Part shown: positions 28,845 to 39,084 of the stretch, one piece after another
How positions within the stretch are numbered: position 1 is the stretch's first letter
How the letters are laid out: each line of letters begins with the position of its first letter
NCBI GenBank assembly: GCA_022606425.2
Contig: JAHDVF020000509.1
Coordinates: 248,001-312,000 of the forward strand
DNA from: Lepidostoma basale
Lineage: Eukaryota; Arthropoda; Insecta; Trichoptera; Lepidostomatidae
Direction: 5' to 3'
DNA length: 64,000 nt
Program-made: the position numbers and the translations under genes
Notes under the pieces: generated by a model
What the model was told of the DNA's origin: nothing
The model's input: only the letters and a program-made list of their open reading frames with translations
Databases searched by the model: none

Positions 28845-29015
28845 TTCCAAACTTCGATTCCCGGTGACGACAGTGTGATTGTCACAATGTCTTTAAGCTA
28901 GTGAAGAATTCACATGTCAATAAAATGGCGATGGATTAGCTTCCTATCTATCTAAAAAAACAAATTATATATAAAATAATAATCGGGTTCAAACAACCTG
29001 TTGTAAACAATAAAA
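28845..29015 (+). mobile_element. S2 SINE, 3' part
   Basis: Starts inside box B (cgattcccggtgacga), then gtgtgattgtcacaatgtct, ataaaatggcgatggattag and the end phrase gggttcaaacaacctgttgt, followed by an A-rich tail. Confidence 0.65.
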
Positions 29016-29179
29016 AAAAATAAACTCAGTTTAAGCAGAAGTGCTAAAATATTCCGTCAAAGTATTGAGGTTAAATCGAACTAACTTACAATTAGACTAG
29101 ACAACTCGAGAAGTATATACTCAAAATAGTGAAACTATGAAAAGTGTAGTATATTTATTGTATATTATAATCACATAGC

Positions 29180-29415
29180 TAATCACCCTGTATGGTAGAA
29201 GAACACATGATTACGATCACCAAATCAATCGACTCGGAACTCAAACTCCGCAATGAACAACGACACAGGCATAAACATTTGTAACAATGATTGGGGGAAA
29301 CTGGAATGACCTGGAGAATGAAAAGGGATGGCCAGGGACAGGAGCCAGTAGAGGACTGTAGAGGAGAAGACTATATCCCACACCAGGATGCGCTGAGAAA
29401 AATGAAAGAAATTAT
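29180..29415 (+). pseudogene. LINE tail fragment (AKDRSLW type)
   Basis: Holds catgattacgatcaccaaat, actcggaactcaaactccgc, then gagaatgaaaagggatggcc, cacaccaggatgcgctgaga. The frame resembles MARDRSLWRTVVEEAKSHTG, the end of an RTE-type protein. Relatives: 29.55, 30.15, 42.1 and 61.6 kb. Confidence 0.5.
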
Positions 29416-29464
29416 AATATACTCGTATTCATAGTATAATACGAGTATATACATACTTTACCTT

Positions 29465-29640
29465 ACTTAATGTCATCTCGTTGTCATCCACTGCTGGACA
29501 TAGACCGCACCTATACTTCTCTACTTATTCCTGTGCCTTTCGCATCCAATGTATTCATCGTTAATTACCTTGCATGGTAACAAAAAACACATGATTACGA
29601 ACAATAACAAAATCACCTCGGAACTCGGACTCATCAAATC
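29465..29640. pseudogene. Two LINE tail scraps
   Basis: 29470-29552 (minus) encodes the L-C type end AVYVQQWMTT. 29560-29640 (plus) repeats the AKDRSLW-type upstream phrase aaaacacatgattacgaaca, cacctcggaactcgga. Confidence 0.45.
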
Positions 29641-30125
29641 AGTTTATTGAAATAAAATCAAATCAGTTTATTTTCTCAAAAGATATTACAAACAATTATT
29701 ATAGTTTAAGACATCTGTTGAGAACGGGAATAATATAATAAATATATAATAACAGGAACGCATGAGAGATGGTTCGATATTTTAGGAATACAAGATACTC
29801 TCCAAAGTCAAGAGTATTTGTCTTCTGAACGTACTTTCACGAATAAGAAGCGATCAAGTTCAGCAGTTTGATTGCTCTCCCCACCGGCATCATCAGTGGC
29901 AGGTTGGTTCTGCATGCTAAGAGATAAACAGTCTATGCTGACGTAGTCGAAGATAACACAAAGATGGATAGCCTCCAAGATGACGGAATTCTCAAAGAAT
30001 CCCCTGATAAGTCTAAAGAAATGGGTTCACGTGTTCACCCATCTCTCATTATCTGTAAACTTTTGGTCCCCAGCATGCCCAAGAGGAATGCAGTGGGATA
30101 AAGCCACAGATAGCTTCTAATCTCT
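29632..30125 (-). pseudogene. CJ LINE 3' end
   Basis: Minus strand: LGMLGTKSLQIMRDG-like start, LIRGFFENSVILEAIHLC-like middle, ATDDAGGESNC-like end; 3' UTR with ttagtttaagacatct-type phrases and an ATTTG/ATTTT-rich tail (aaatcaaatcagttta at 29655-29672). The frame is broken. Copies at 46.4 (plus) and 50.5 kb (minus). Confidence 0.65.
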
Positions 30126-30154
30126 TGCATGTAGAGATCAATGAACCTAGGCAA

Positions 30155-30275
30155 TAACATGAAGACCAACGATTAGAGGAAACTGGAAAGATCTGAAAAA
30201 TGGAGAGTGAAGGTCAGGGACAGTGGAGGACTAAGACAAATCCCACTCTGTGATGTAGCGCTGAGAAAAAGTATA
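30155..30275 (+). pseudogene. LINE tail fragment (AKDRSLW type)
   Basis: gaggaaactggaaagatctg, gagagtgaaggtcagggaca and tgtgatgtagcgctgagaaa match the tail at 29.3-29.4 kb. Confidence 0.45.
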
Positions 30276-30279
30276 TTTG

Positions 30280-30835
30280 TGACAGATAACATAATTTATT
30301 TTATTTTTGTCGAATTATTATAAATGGAGCCTCAAATGATTTCAAAATCAGTTCCTTATTTTGTTACTAACTTAAGATCTAAGTTTGATGGCCCTTGGGA
30401 AAGATTATGTTTAAACTTGCGCATTTAAATGTCCATTAGAAAGTTGTTTTATTGCTTAAAATATCGAGAATCAATATTGATTACGAAGCAAGCATTAAGA
30501 ATCATAATTATTGTAAAAGTTTTCCAATTTAGCGCAGTGATAAAAACAACAGGGCAATAAAAAAGCTCTTACCATGCCCGTGAAGCAAGTTTATAGACAC
30601 TAAGTGAGTACTACATTTCTAGGAGATTTTATTCCAAGAATCAATCTTAATATTCGTTTTTACACGGACTTTAATAGCAATTCTTTTTCCAGGACCATTA
30701 ATTATCATTACGGTACCTTTTTCTCACTCTACATTGTTTTAATTAAATATTCATCACCCAGTCAGATGTTTTATAACTAATTAACAAGAAAAAAATCTAA
30801 TTTCTTGTTTTTACTCGTTTTACAACAATAAAAAC
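30280..30835. other. No recognised feature
   Basis: AT-rich; no frame or repeat match. Confidence 0.35.
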
Positions 30836-31425
30836 AAACCATTACGCCGTTTCTCCGGAAGGATAAGCAGAGAAAATAAACGGTCAACCTACTCAATCCT
30901 GACATAATTCTTTAGGTTTCTCCACATTCATATAGCAATTCATTTACGCACGTCGATTTTTCCGACTTCTAACAGGGCCGATCTTTCAAATTTAATTAAT
31001 TTCTTCTATGCTCGCCATTCTGTTGTGGTAGTTTTATTTGTCTTTTTCTTATTTATATACTTTGGATATAAAACACAAACATAAAAAAAAAAATTATTAC
31101 ATAACAGAGATGTTTCGGACAACCGGTCCTTCCTCAATGATATTATAAAGATAAATATTTACAATATTATAAAATTGTTTACAAATATGATCTGTTTTGA
31201 TAGATGTTATAAAGATTTATTTTGGAACGTTTATGCTTTTGTTATAACAAATATTATGAATTAATTTATTTAATTAATTTGGTCGTGCTATTTTTACCTC
31301 TGTCGTCTTCGACACTGTACTCCAAGCACATCGTTAACGTACACTTTCTTAACAACTTTTTATTCATCCATGCGTTCCATACGTCCAAATCACCGCAGTG
31401 ATCCATTCATAAAATTTTATTCCGC
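30836..31425 (-). pseudogene. L-B LINE 3' half, split by a family D hammerhead unit
   Basis: Minus strand; 30836-31002 is the C-terminal end (MNVEKP, KSTCVNEL-like) and 31268-31425 the upstream part (RWFGRMERMDE-like, KKVYVNDVL). The break is the family D insertion with a 13-bp target duplication. Both parts join in register when the insert and one duplicate are removed. Confidence 0.72.
31003..31267 (-). mobile_element. Family D hammerhead unit inserted by retroposition
   Basis: 265-bp insert between exact ATTTAATTAATTT copies (30990-31002, 31268-31280). It begins with the D terminus cttctatgctcgccattctg and contains core D4 (31101-31143, minus): TTGAGGA (C3 to U), stem II GGAC-CGGTT-GTCC, GAAA, ACATCT, C, with a 6-bp stem I carrying one mismatch. 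No open frame. The long duplication indicates target-primed reverse transcription, not cut-and-paste. Confidence 0.72.
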
Positions 31426-31429
31426 CCCA

Positions 31430-31525
31430 CATAGAGAAAGAGTCGGCAAAAAAACAGTGTAACGGTCCATTCTTCCAGCCAACCCCTTTAGAGAGGCGGT
31501 GTGATAGTTATTAGTTAGTTTTTCA
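31430..31525 (+). pseudogene. L-A LINE end scrap
   Basis: cagtgtaacggtccattctt, ttagagaggcggtgtgatag and tail ttagttagttt form the last 90 bp of the family. Confidence 0.6.
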
Positions 31526-31629
31526 TATGAATCCCTAATAAATAATTTAGATTATATAACCGAAACATGTCTGTGTTAAGTGAAATAAAATATTGGTAAG
31601 CCAATTGTAATTGTATTTATTCAGTAATA

Positions 31630-32275
31630 ATAACTAACTAACTAACCATCACGCCGTCTCCCCGGAAGGGTAGGCAGAAATAATGGAACGCCACACTGTT
31701 CTGTCTTGACATTAATGTACATTCATACATCTTGTCATGCACGCACGTCGATTTCTCCGACTCCTCACGTGACCGACATTTAATATTTGATTGATTTGAT
31801 CGAGCCACGCTTTCCTTGGTCTTCCTCTATTTCTAGCTCCGTTCACGTCGTTTAAATATACCTTCTTCAGCATTCTGTCTTCACTCATTATTTCCACGTG
31901 TCCAAACCATCTTAAGGACCCTTACATTATTTTGTTCATAACACTTTCATTCGCACCGCATTCACTTCTTATGCTTGCATTTGACACTCTATCATATACA
32001 GATTTAACATACATTCGTCTAAGAGATCTCATTTCTACTGCATTAATTCTACTTTCATCCTTTTTTGTCAGTTCCATGCTTCACTTTTCCATACATAAGG
32101 GTCGGCACAAGAACATTATTATGCACTGCCATCTCAGCTTCTTTGGATAGGCTTATTGTTTGCGATGACAACTTTTGCAACAAGTGCACCATTTACTCTG
32201 TTGCCTGTCCCAACCTTATTTTAATATCCTTCTCCACTCTCCCATCCTTTGTAAACATACTTCCTAAATTAAAAA
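31630..32275 (-). pseudogene. L-A LINE 3' half
   Basis: Minus strand from tail aactaactaactaacc: the largest open piece gives SEDRMLKKVYLNDVNGARN, RGRPRKAWLDQINQILNV, GHVRSRRNRRACMTRCMN. Further upstream come RMYVKSVYDRVSNAS-like, MYGKVKHGT-like and GSMFTKDGRVEKDIK-like segments with frameshifts. About 85% of the codons can be read against the copy at 17.5-18.3 kb. 5'-truncated within the YLGS motif. Confidence 0.78.
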
Positions 32276-32284
32276 ATCTGTTTT

Positions 32285-32565
32285 TTAAGATAATTAAATG
32301 ATTTTACTGAAATCTCTCAATGGAAGTTTTTTTAAATTTTTTTTTTAAAAAGACTAATACCAAGGATTTAAATCAATGATATTAGAATTTATTATTATAA
32401 TCTTCAATGTGAGCAGAAAATAGCTCATTATTATTATCATTATTTTAAATAATAATTAAATAAGACCAGTCTGTCGATGCCAGCGAGCCTGGCGAAACCG
32501 GTCTAAATAAAGGCAAAAGTGGAAGTAGTTAAAAAACATCGTTTTGTTTAATTATTAAAAAATCT
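32285..32565 (+). repeat. Family K half-unit with an internal dispersed repeat
   Basis: Outer K arm gattttactgaaatctctca (32300-32319), then the 80-bp repeat shared with 27.68 kb, then the K core: GCCAG-CGAGC-CTGGC hairpin, GAAA, ACCGGT, C (32481-32510) and gtggaagtagttaaaaaac. The hairpin is a perfect 5 bp. The core box reads TGTCGAT, far from CTGATGA. Confidence 0.5.
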
Positions 32566-32589
32566 GGAACACGTGGATGAGTTTCAGTA

Positions 32590-32930
32590 ATGATAATATT
32601 TTATTTTGTGCAGGCAGATTCATAAGGACTTGATCGCACGATGGGGGGTTGAATGCATATTTACAGGGTGTCGGGACGCGGCAGCCGCGCCAGCTCGGGT
32701 CGCCCGCCGCCATGTTTTCCGGTTTACTGGAGATTTGTGACTGTAACTCGTTCCGCTTTTTTCTCGCCAAGAGCGCCACTTTTGGCAGGCCATCGAAGCC
32801 GCACGCGCTCCCGCCTCTTCCGAATTGTGATATGTTATCTCCTCGTGGTAGCGGCGTAACCAAGATTTAGTGAGAACTCAATAAACACTTTGTTTAAATA
32901 CGGCTCGAACCTTTAATAATGCACTAGATT
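32590..32930. promoter_or_regulatory. CpG-rich island, possible promoter or first exon
   Basis: The stretch 32665-32860 is GC- and CpG-rich (gggacgcggcagccgcgcc, ggtcgcccgccgcc), unlike anything else in the window. On the minus strand AAACATGGCGGCGG gives a good start context and a YY1-like ATGGCGGC; the frame runs MAAGDPSWRGCRVPTP and meets a possible splice donor at 32664-32663. On the plus strand acceptor-like tracts end at 32613 and 32666, and aataaa lies at 32880. Both strands have open frames through the island, so the strand is undecided. Host origin is an inference. Confidence 0.35.
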
Positions 32931-32934
32931 AGTA

Positions 32935-33195
32935 AGTTAGTAAACTAACTAACTAACTAACTAACCATCACGCAGTCTCCCCGAAAGGGTAGGCAGAAAG
33001 AATGAACCGTCACACTTTTACTGATGCGGCACTCCATCCTTCTCTTTTCGCCCCGCGGGAGACGCGGTGTGATGGGTTGCGAACCTCATCGCCACCAATA
33101 GGCATCTCCCGCGCACACTTCGATCGTCCAACACCCACAAAGTAAATCTAAAACAAATAATATAAAATACAATGATATAAAATAAAATAACAACA
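32935..33195 (-). mobile_element. S1 element, truncated copy
   Basis: Minus strand: tail aactaactaactaactaacc, L-A type end, cgcgggagacgcggtgtgat, cgaacctcatcgccaccaat, cgatcgtccaacacccacaa and the start of the AT-rich body. Confidence 0.8.
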
Positions 33196-33199
33196 ACAA

Positions 33200-33370
33200 C
33201 AAACCATCACGCCGTTTCCCCGCAGGGGTAGGCAGAGAGAATGGACCGCCACACTACTCTATCCTGGCAAACCTCTCTAGCTTCCTCCACATTCATACAA
33301 CGAGTCATACACGCACGTCGATTCCTCCTACTTCTAACATGACCAACCTTTAAAATTTGATAAAAAAAAA
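33200..33370 (-). pseudogene. L-B LINE end
   Basis: Minus strand: (aac)n tail, aaccatcacgccgtttcccc, gccacactactctatcctgg, cattcatacaacgagtcata, gaccaacctttaaaatttga. Last 160 bp of the family. Confidence 0.7.
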
Positions 33371-33728
33371 TGTATAACGAGTTATTTAAGGAAGGGGTTG
33401 AATAAAAGGATCATATATATATATAGAAGCTAGCAAAACTGTTATAAAAATCACTTGAAAAAATGAACTAAAAAGGTATAATATAAAACTTTTTTTTAAT
33501 TTCAAGCGAAGAAAATATATTATATTAAAATAAATGCTTGTACTCTATTTCCTTGAATCGTCGCATTCTTAAGCAAAATGATACTGAATTTAATTTCTAT
33601 GCTTCAAACTTTGTTACGCTACAGCGAAGGAATAAGGCTTAAAAATAATGCAACGAAATCGATTTAATGCAGTTAAATATGTCTTTGAAATCCACTATAT
33701 CACTATTTCAACAAAAAGCTGAACAAGT
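33371..33728. other. No recognised feature
   Basis: AT-rich with a TA microsatellite at about 33410-33423. Confidence 0.35.
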
Positions 33729-34185
33729 CTTCGACTTTGTGGCAGCGTATCAATATGACTGCCACACCGAAGGTCCTGGGTTCAATTCCCGGCGATGTGA
33801 GTGTGGAAAAAATCACGCTGTCTTTGAAATGTTGGAATTCACGTGTTAATAAAAATGGCGATAGTCTAGCTACCTACCACATGTCATGAGAATAAATAGC
33901 TGAAATATTGTATCCAGTAATTGGGTTCTAATAAACCGTTTTATAAATAATGTGTATGAAAACACGTGGAAAGCAACGGAAAACGACCATATTAAAGACC
34001 CAAATGGGATCCGAATAATCGATAAAAAAGTTATTTTTTGCACTTTGTCATTCGTCTGGAGTAGAATTCACGTGACAATAAAATGGTAATAGATTAGCAA
34101 CGTACAACATATCCTATGAATTAATATCAGAACTAAAAATATATTGTATACATTGTTAGGTTCAAACGACCTGTAGGTATACAAA
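33729..34185 (+). mobile_element. S2 SINE, two adjacent copies
   Basis: First copy (33729-33990): decayed box A (tttgtggcagcgtat), box B gggttcaattcc, then cacgctgtctttgaaatgtt, ataaaaatggcgatagtcta and gggttctaataaacc. Second copy (about 34050-34185) has only the 3' part: gtagaattcacgtgacaata, gttcaaacgacctg and an A-rich tail. Confidence 0.7.
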
Positions 34186-34194
34186 AAAATCTTA

Positions 34195-34310
34195 TAAAGT
34201 GTTAAATTAAAAAATGTTGTGTTATGTATCACAATTGTATTTTACTTTACGAGACAGCTGTTTTGTCAACCTATGTTGACATTATTAGGTGTTACAATAA
34301 TATATCAAAT
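34195..34310 (-). repeat. Family C unit, decayed core
   Basis: Minus strand: CTAATAA in place of CTGATGA, perfect stem II GTCAAC-ATAG-GTTGAC, AAAA for GAAA, ACAGCTGT, C. Both changes are G-to-A and fit CpG-type or general decay. Outer arm atgtatcacaattgtatttt. Confidence 0.5.
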
Positions 34311-35640
34311 GTCAAATTTTCCTGATTTTTTCGAACCTTTATGTGTATTTGTTCCTATGTCAATTTGAATAATTTCTTTGATATGTTCTTGGTGGAGTTG
34401 AGTTACGTAAAAGTAAAATATAGTCAGAATATTATCACCAGTTTTTTGATAGTTAAAAAAAAGATCTTCCTTTATTGTGTAATATTATCTTCTTCTTTTT
34501 CTCAATGTAACCCTCGTGGCGCGTTTCTTTAAAGGGATCAGTCTGCCCGGGGTTAGTCTAGGGTTGGACGGACATAATAATGTAAGAGTCTGTATAGATC
34601 TTAAAAGTCATGATTATTAAAAACAATGCTAATTATTACATTTTGTGTAGGTGCTATAAATATATGTCCAGCATAACTATAAACAAAGCTTACTTTGCTA
34701 AATAAAGTTCATCCACGCTAACGAGGCGAGTTAACAAGAATAAGTCTTTGTGAAGTTTTTCATAGAAATGTTATTATAATAAAAGTAGGTCACAAGGAGC
34801 TTGTACGTTCGGAATATCGCTTTGAAGAATTAATTAACGAGGATGTAGCTGGTATGTACACCCCTTTTGATTATTAACGTCATCAACTTATATGAAGATT
34901 TGTGCCTCGCTTGATATTCCCAGGGTGTTTAAATGTGTTTTTGTAAACATATATCTTCAATGTGAAGCTAATTGACAAACTTATTAAATAGTTGCTTCAA
35001 ATAACCTAATCAAACAATTTGCAGACACAGATAGAATAAATAAAAATTCTATACCAAATGTAGTAGATGAATTATCATCAATTTGTAATATTGATGTGAA
35101 ACTTTCATTGGCGCGGTATGGCAAATTGGCCAGAATATTACAAGAAATGTAACGAATATAATTGTAACAGGTAAATAGTTATCTAACGCTGGGGGTGATA
35201 AATACTATATTAGTTTGCATTAGCTTCTTCGAAAACTTCAACGCATCGTCTTGCCCAAAACTTTTTGGTTCTGCTCACCAATTTGTTAGTACGCATTTGA
35301 AAAAAAACAATTTGTGAAATCAATTTTTTCTAGGAGCTTAGAAATGTCACTTCTAGCGGCGAGTCTCACTTATATTTTTTATGAACATTAAGTCTAATTT
35401 GAATGTTATAGATTTTATTTTGTGACATTTAATTTTGGAAGTATTCGAAAAAAATTCAATTTTAAAAATTCAACAGTTAAATGTTTTTTTTTGTAAATGA
35501 TAATTTTTTTTTAATAAAGACTTAATTTAATTAATTTATTCTTCTAGATTGCAGTCATTTTCTAGAAGATGGCGTCTCCGATAAGATGGCATCAAACTGT
35601 CGACACTAGTCGGACTAATATAATATAAAAATATATAATA
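34311..35640. other. No recognised gene
   Basis: Starts with a short S1-like phrase (gtcaatttgaataatttctt at 34360). A GC-richer patch at 34510-34570 and another at 35570-35620 are unidentified; the rest is AT-rich. Confidence 0.35.
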
Positions 35641-36000
35641 AAAATAGTCCATTGTTTTGGCCGAAACACTATGATACCTTAACATTTTAAACTTTTAAAT
35701 TAAATGACTTTGTTTTTGTATCACAATCGTATTTTATTTTATCCGACGGCTATTTCATCAACCTTTGTTGACATCATCAGGTATTACAATAATATATCAA
35801 CTGTCAAATTTTCGTGATTTTTCGAACCTTTAAATGTATTTGTTCCTATGTCAATTTGAATCATTTCTTTGATATAATTTATATTATTGTAACACCTGAT
35901 GATGTCAACATAGGTTGATGAAACAGCTGTCGCAAAATATAAAAATACAATTGTGATACATAAAACAAAGTTTTCTAATTTAATAATTTATAATAAAATG
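35641..36000. repeat. Family C foldback, both hammerhead-like cores well preserved
   Basis: Left end phrase gtccattgttttggccgaaa. Minus core (35741-35785): CTGATGA, stem II GTCAAC...GTTGA, TGAAA, then TAGCCGTC. Plus core (35884-35940): CTGATGA at 35896-35902, stem II GTCAAC-ATAG-GTTGA, TGAAA, ACAGCTGT, cleavage after GTC at 35931. Flanks ttattgtaacac and gtgatacataa could pair as an outer stem I. Between the cores lies the short S1-like phrase also seen at 34.36 kb. Confidence 0.65.
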
Positions 36001-36584
36001 TGTATTTCAGAAAATTTTATCTTTAAAGCACGGTCGTTTAAAAAGTCGATTTTCCCAAATAAAAAAACAGTATTTATAAAATGGATAAAATTATAGAAGT
36101 TCTATTTAATTTTCTCAAAAAGCGTGTCTTTGTGAGTGTTAATTAATTACTACATGCATTTTTAAAGCCTTAATTATACGGTGTGCCCCTAACTCACTGG
36201 CTCGAGTTATGGCAAAGGCGCAAACGGTGGCTGCCGCATATGGAAATTGAATGCCTCCAAGTGGGCTGTGGAAAACCTTTGCTTTTTTGCCGTTGACATT
36301 CTATTGAATTACGTTTTGCGATATAAGCCTCAAAGAGACAGAACGTTGGGTCATGTCTGAATACGCGAATTTTTACGTTTCAAAGGAAAGTCGAGCTAAT
36401 GGAAATGAGCGTTTATTGTGCATAGCATGCGGAACTTTAGTAAAGCCCTTGAATATGCGTTTAATATTTTTAATTGAAACATTAATGTTATTGCTACCTT
36501 GGTAAATTCAATGTAATAATTTTGTTTTCTTTTTATCATTTCAACACGTATGTACGAAATGAAATCATCAGTTTTCTAGAAGTT
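36001..36584. other. No recognised feature
   Basis: A less AT-rich patch at 36180-36310 has no open frame of note. Confidence 0.35.
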
Positions 36585-36650
36585 TTATTTTATTTTAATG
36601 GAAATGACATGATTCGCCTTGCAAAGATATTATCAAATGCTTAATAAATA
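36560..36650 (-). repeat. Family A half-unit
   Basis: gaaatcatcagttttctaga, gaaatgacatgattcgcctt and gcaaagatattatcaaatgc match the minus half of family A; GAAACATG has become GAATCATG. Confidence 0.45.
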
Positions 36651-36989
36651 TCCAATATTTTTGGGGCGGTGTCGTCTCTGCGCTGTGGTTCGAAGACTTG
36701 CGTGTCTTTATATACTGCGGATCTTCAGCTAGGTCAGTCCTCTCAAGTCTTTTACCATTTTAATATATAAATAAACGTATATAATTAAAAAGTACATATG
36801 TATATGTAAGTGAAAAAATATGTTTTTATTTCAGACAAAATTAATTTCAAGATATTGTTAATTGGTATGTCGGGGTTAAATGCATAACCCAGATAAACAT
36901 ATTTCATGAAGAAATACATGACACAAATAAACACAATAACGCTGACCCAAGACATACTTATCAAATTTGATGACACGGAGGCCTAGATT

Positions 36990-37860
36990 CGTTCAGGTTT
37001 GGTCGTTAGGTTGGGCATCGTAGATGACGAAAGCAAAGCATATAAATCAGGATCAGTTACTTTTACGACTTCTAACAGACGCGAGTCTACGTTAATAAGT
37101 CCACGCCACGGGGGATATCGGACTCCCTCCGACGCCGAGCTACGAAGCTAAGGCAGTCCACTCTAAACGTCAGTCAACTCTAAACGTCAGCCTGTATTGC
37201 GATCTCGAAGAGACACGAGTCTCCACTCCCCATTCTACGTACGAGAAACCTCCGACGACTCCTAGCTCCAGCCACTCGAGGATACCGCCCAGCGAGCCCT
37301 CATCCTCTACGACTCACCACCGGACCCCGCCCCGCTGCTATCGACATCTAGCCACGCTCCATCACGAGTATATCATACTTCTTCTTCTTCAGCCGTCTCT
37401 CCACTGCTGGATGTAGGCCTCTTCTAATTTCTTCCATATTTCTCTTCTTTGGGCTTCTCTTATCCACCTGCTACCCGCGACAGGGACAATATCATCGGCC
37501 CAACGTTTCTGAGGCCGGCCTATTCCTCTTTTCATGTCCCATGGTCTCCATCCTAGGACTCTGGGTGCCCATCTGTCTGTTCCCTGTCTGGCAACATGAC
37601 CTGCCCATTGCCACTTTAGCCTGGCAATACGATCCACCACGTCGACAACCTTTGTCCGGCGTCTGATTTCTTCATTTCTGATTCTATCTCTCAGACTTAT
37701 GCCTAACATTTGTCTCTCCATAGATCGCTGTGAACATTTTAATTTATATATGGTCCTATATCATACAGTTACGTGTAATTACTTGTGATCCGCAATAAAC
37801 GCTGAAACCTCCGCCGTCTTTCAACTCTCTCCACAAATCCCCACAGGTATATCTTGGTGT
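36990..37860 (+). repeat. LTR-like GC-richer block, split by a LINE
   Basis: 37080-37377 and 37766-37860 form one block of even base composition (tccgacgccgagctacgaag, ctcgaagagacacgagtctc) with a tandem agtc.actctaaacgtcag pair at about 37160-37190 and aataaa at 37790. Such features fit a solo LTR, but I cannot see defined TG...CA ends. Alternative: degenerate host exon or satellite. Confidence 0.3.
37378..37756 (-). mobile_element. L-C LINE, 5'-truncated insertion with target duplication
   Basis: Flanked by TATATCATA at 37369-37377 and 37757-37765. Minus strand frame of 110 codons: MERQMLGISLRDRIRNEEIR, KLKWQ-like LKWQWAGHVARQGTDRW, GIGRPQKRWADDIVPVAGSR, EAYIQQWRDG. The CTTCTTCTTCTT at 37380-37391 is its GAA tail. 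The frame is intact but lacks the catalytic domains. A short non-coding piece (37722-37756) is carried at its 5' end. Confidence 0.82.
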
Positions 37861-37929
37861 TGCTTCTTTGTAATCAATGAAAATGAAAACAAAATAATAA
37901 AAAATCCTTAATGACATATATTTAAATAA

Positions 37930-38245
37930 TTATTTAATAAAAAATGTTTTTTATTAACTACTTCCACTAGTTGTCTTTATTTTGTCTGCGCGCCTGGCGA
38001 AACCAGTCGATGTCAAAACAAATACAACAAGTGGCAGTAGTAAATAAAAAACATCGATTTATTTAATTATTATTTTTAAAAAAAACTTCCATCGAGAAGT
38101 ATCAGTAAAATCAGTATACATACCATATACTTAGTTTTATTCCACTTAAATTTTAGCTTCGACTGGTTTCGGCAGCCCGTTACCAACTCCTGGTGTCGAA
38201 ACCAGTTAAAGCTAAAAATCACGTGGAATAAAACTTATGGTAAAA
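37930..38245. repeat. Family K foldback followed by family G foldback
   Basis: K (37935-38080): aaaaatgttttttattaact, acttccactagttgtcttta, CCTGGCGAAACCAGTCG, and the complement arm. G (38130-38245): minus core with GGTA...TGCC hairpin, CGAAA, ACCAGT, C, and a plus half GTCGAAACCAGTT. Both keep GAAA plus a short palindrome and have lost the CTGATGA box. Confidence 0.5.
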
Positions 38246-38254
38246 ATATTATAA

Positions 38255-38455
38255 TTATGTTAACGAAGTAACTAGAAATAGAGAAAGACCGAGGAAAACG
38301 TGGCACGATCAAATAAATCAAATATTGAATGTCGGCCACGTGAGCAGTCAGAGAAAACGACGCGCGTGCATGACACGATGTATGAATGTTGAGAAATCGA
38401 GATAAATATGTCAACAAAGAAAAGTGTGGCAGTCCATTATTTCTGCCTACGTTTG
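38255..38455 (+). pseudogene. L-A LINE 3' end
   Basis: NEVTRNRERPRKTWHDQINQ, ILNVGHVSSQRKRRACMTRC and KCGSPLFLP-like end, frames shifted once; stops before the tail. Confidence 0.7.
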
Positions 38456-39080
38456 TTTTACAACTTCATCATCGAAAGACCGATATAGAACGGTGTCAAG
38501 CCTTGTCGGAAAAATAAATTCAAAACTGGATAAAATATTTAAATTCATTTATAAATTCATTTATAGATACAGAAGTCATTACGGAATTCGACAATTTAGC
38601 ACTTAAAGTTTATCAACAAATTATTACATTTGGATAACACTCCTAGATTCATTTTACCCTGTAGATTTTTGTACGTAATGTTTATTTTTGTTATCCAATA
38701 ACGTTTGATTATTCCCGTGATATAAGGAAAGGTTAATGTTATAAACATAATGTAACATAATCTCTTCTCGACAACAGGTACGCCTCGCTAATATTCCAAC
38801 AGTGCGAATTAACGCAAGGAATTCTTATAAAACATGTATTAACGGGGACATTAAACACTTGATTAGAGACGGTTTAATCCTGTCCTAACCGCAGGATTAT
38901 AGGTTAATGGCTGCAGAACATATTACTAAACCAGACCTTTGCTTTAACTTGTCCCTATTCGAATAATATCTGAGATTAACTCGGCGCCTTGGACCCAAAT
39001 GTATGCTTAGCAAAATTGCTATTCTAAAATGTCACAACTCTTTTGTATATATAAAGTTCAAAGATAGTCTTTCATTAAAC
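38456..39080. other. No recognised feature
   Basis: AT-rich; gtcctaaccgcaggattata region near 38880 is unassigned. Confidence 0.35.
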
Positions 39081-39084
39081 TTAC

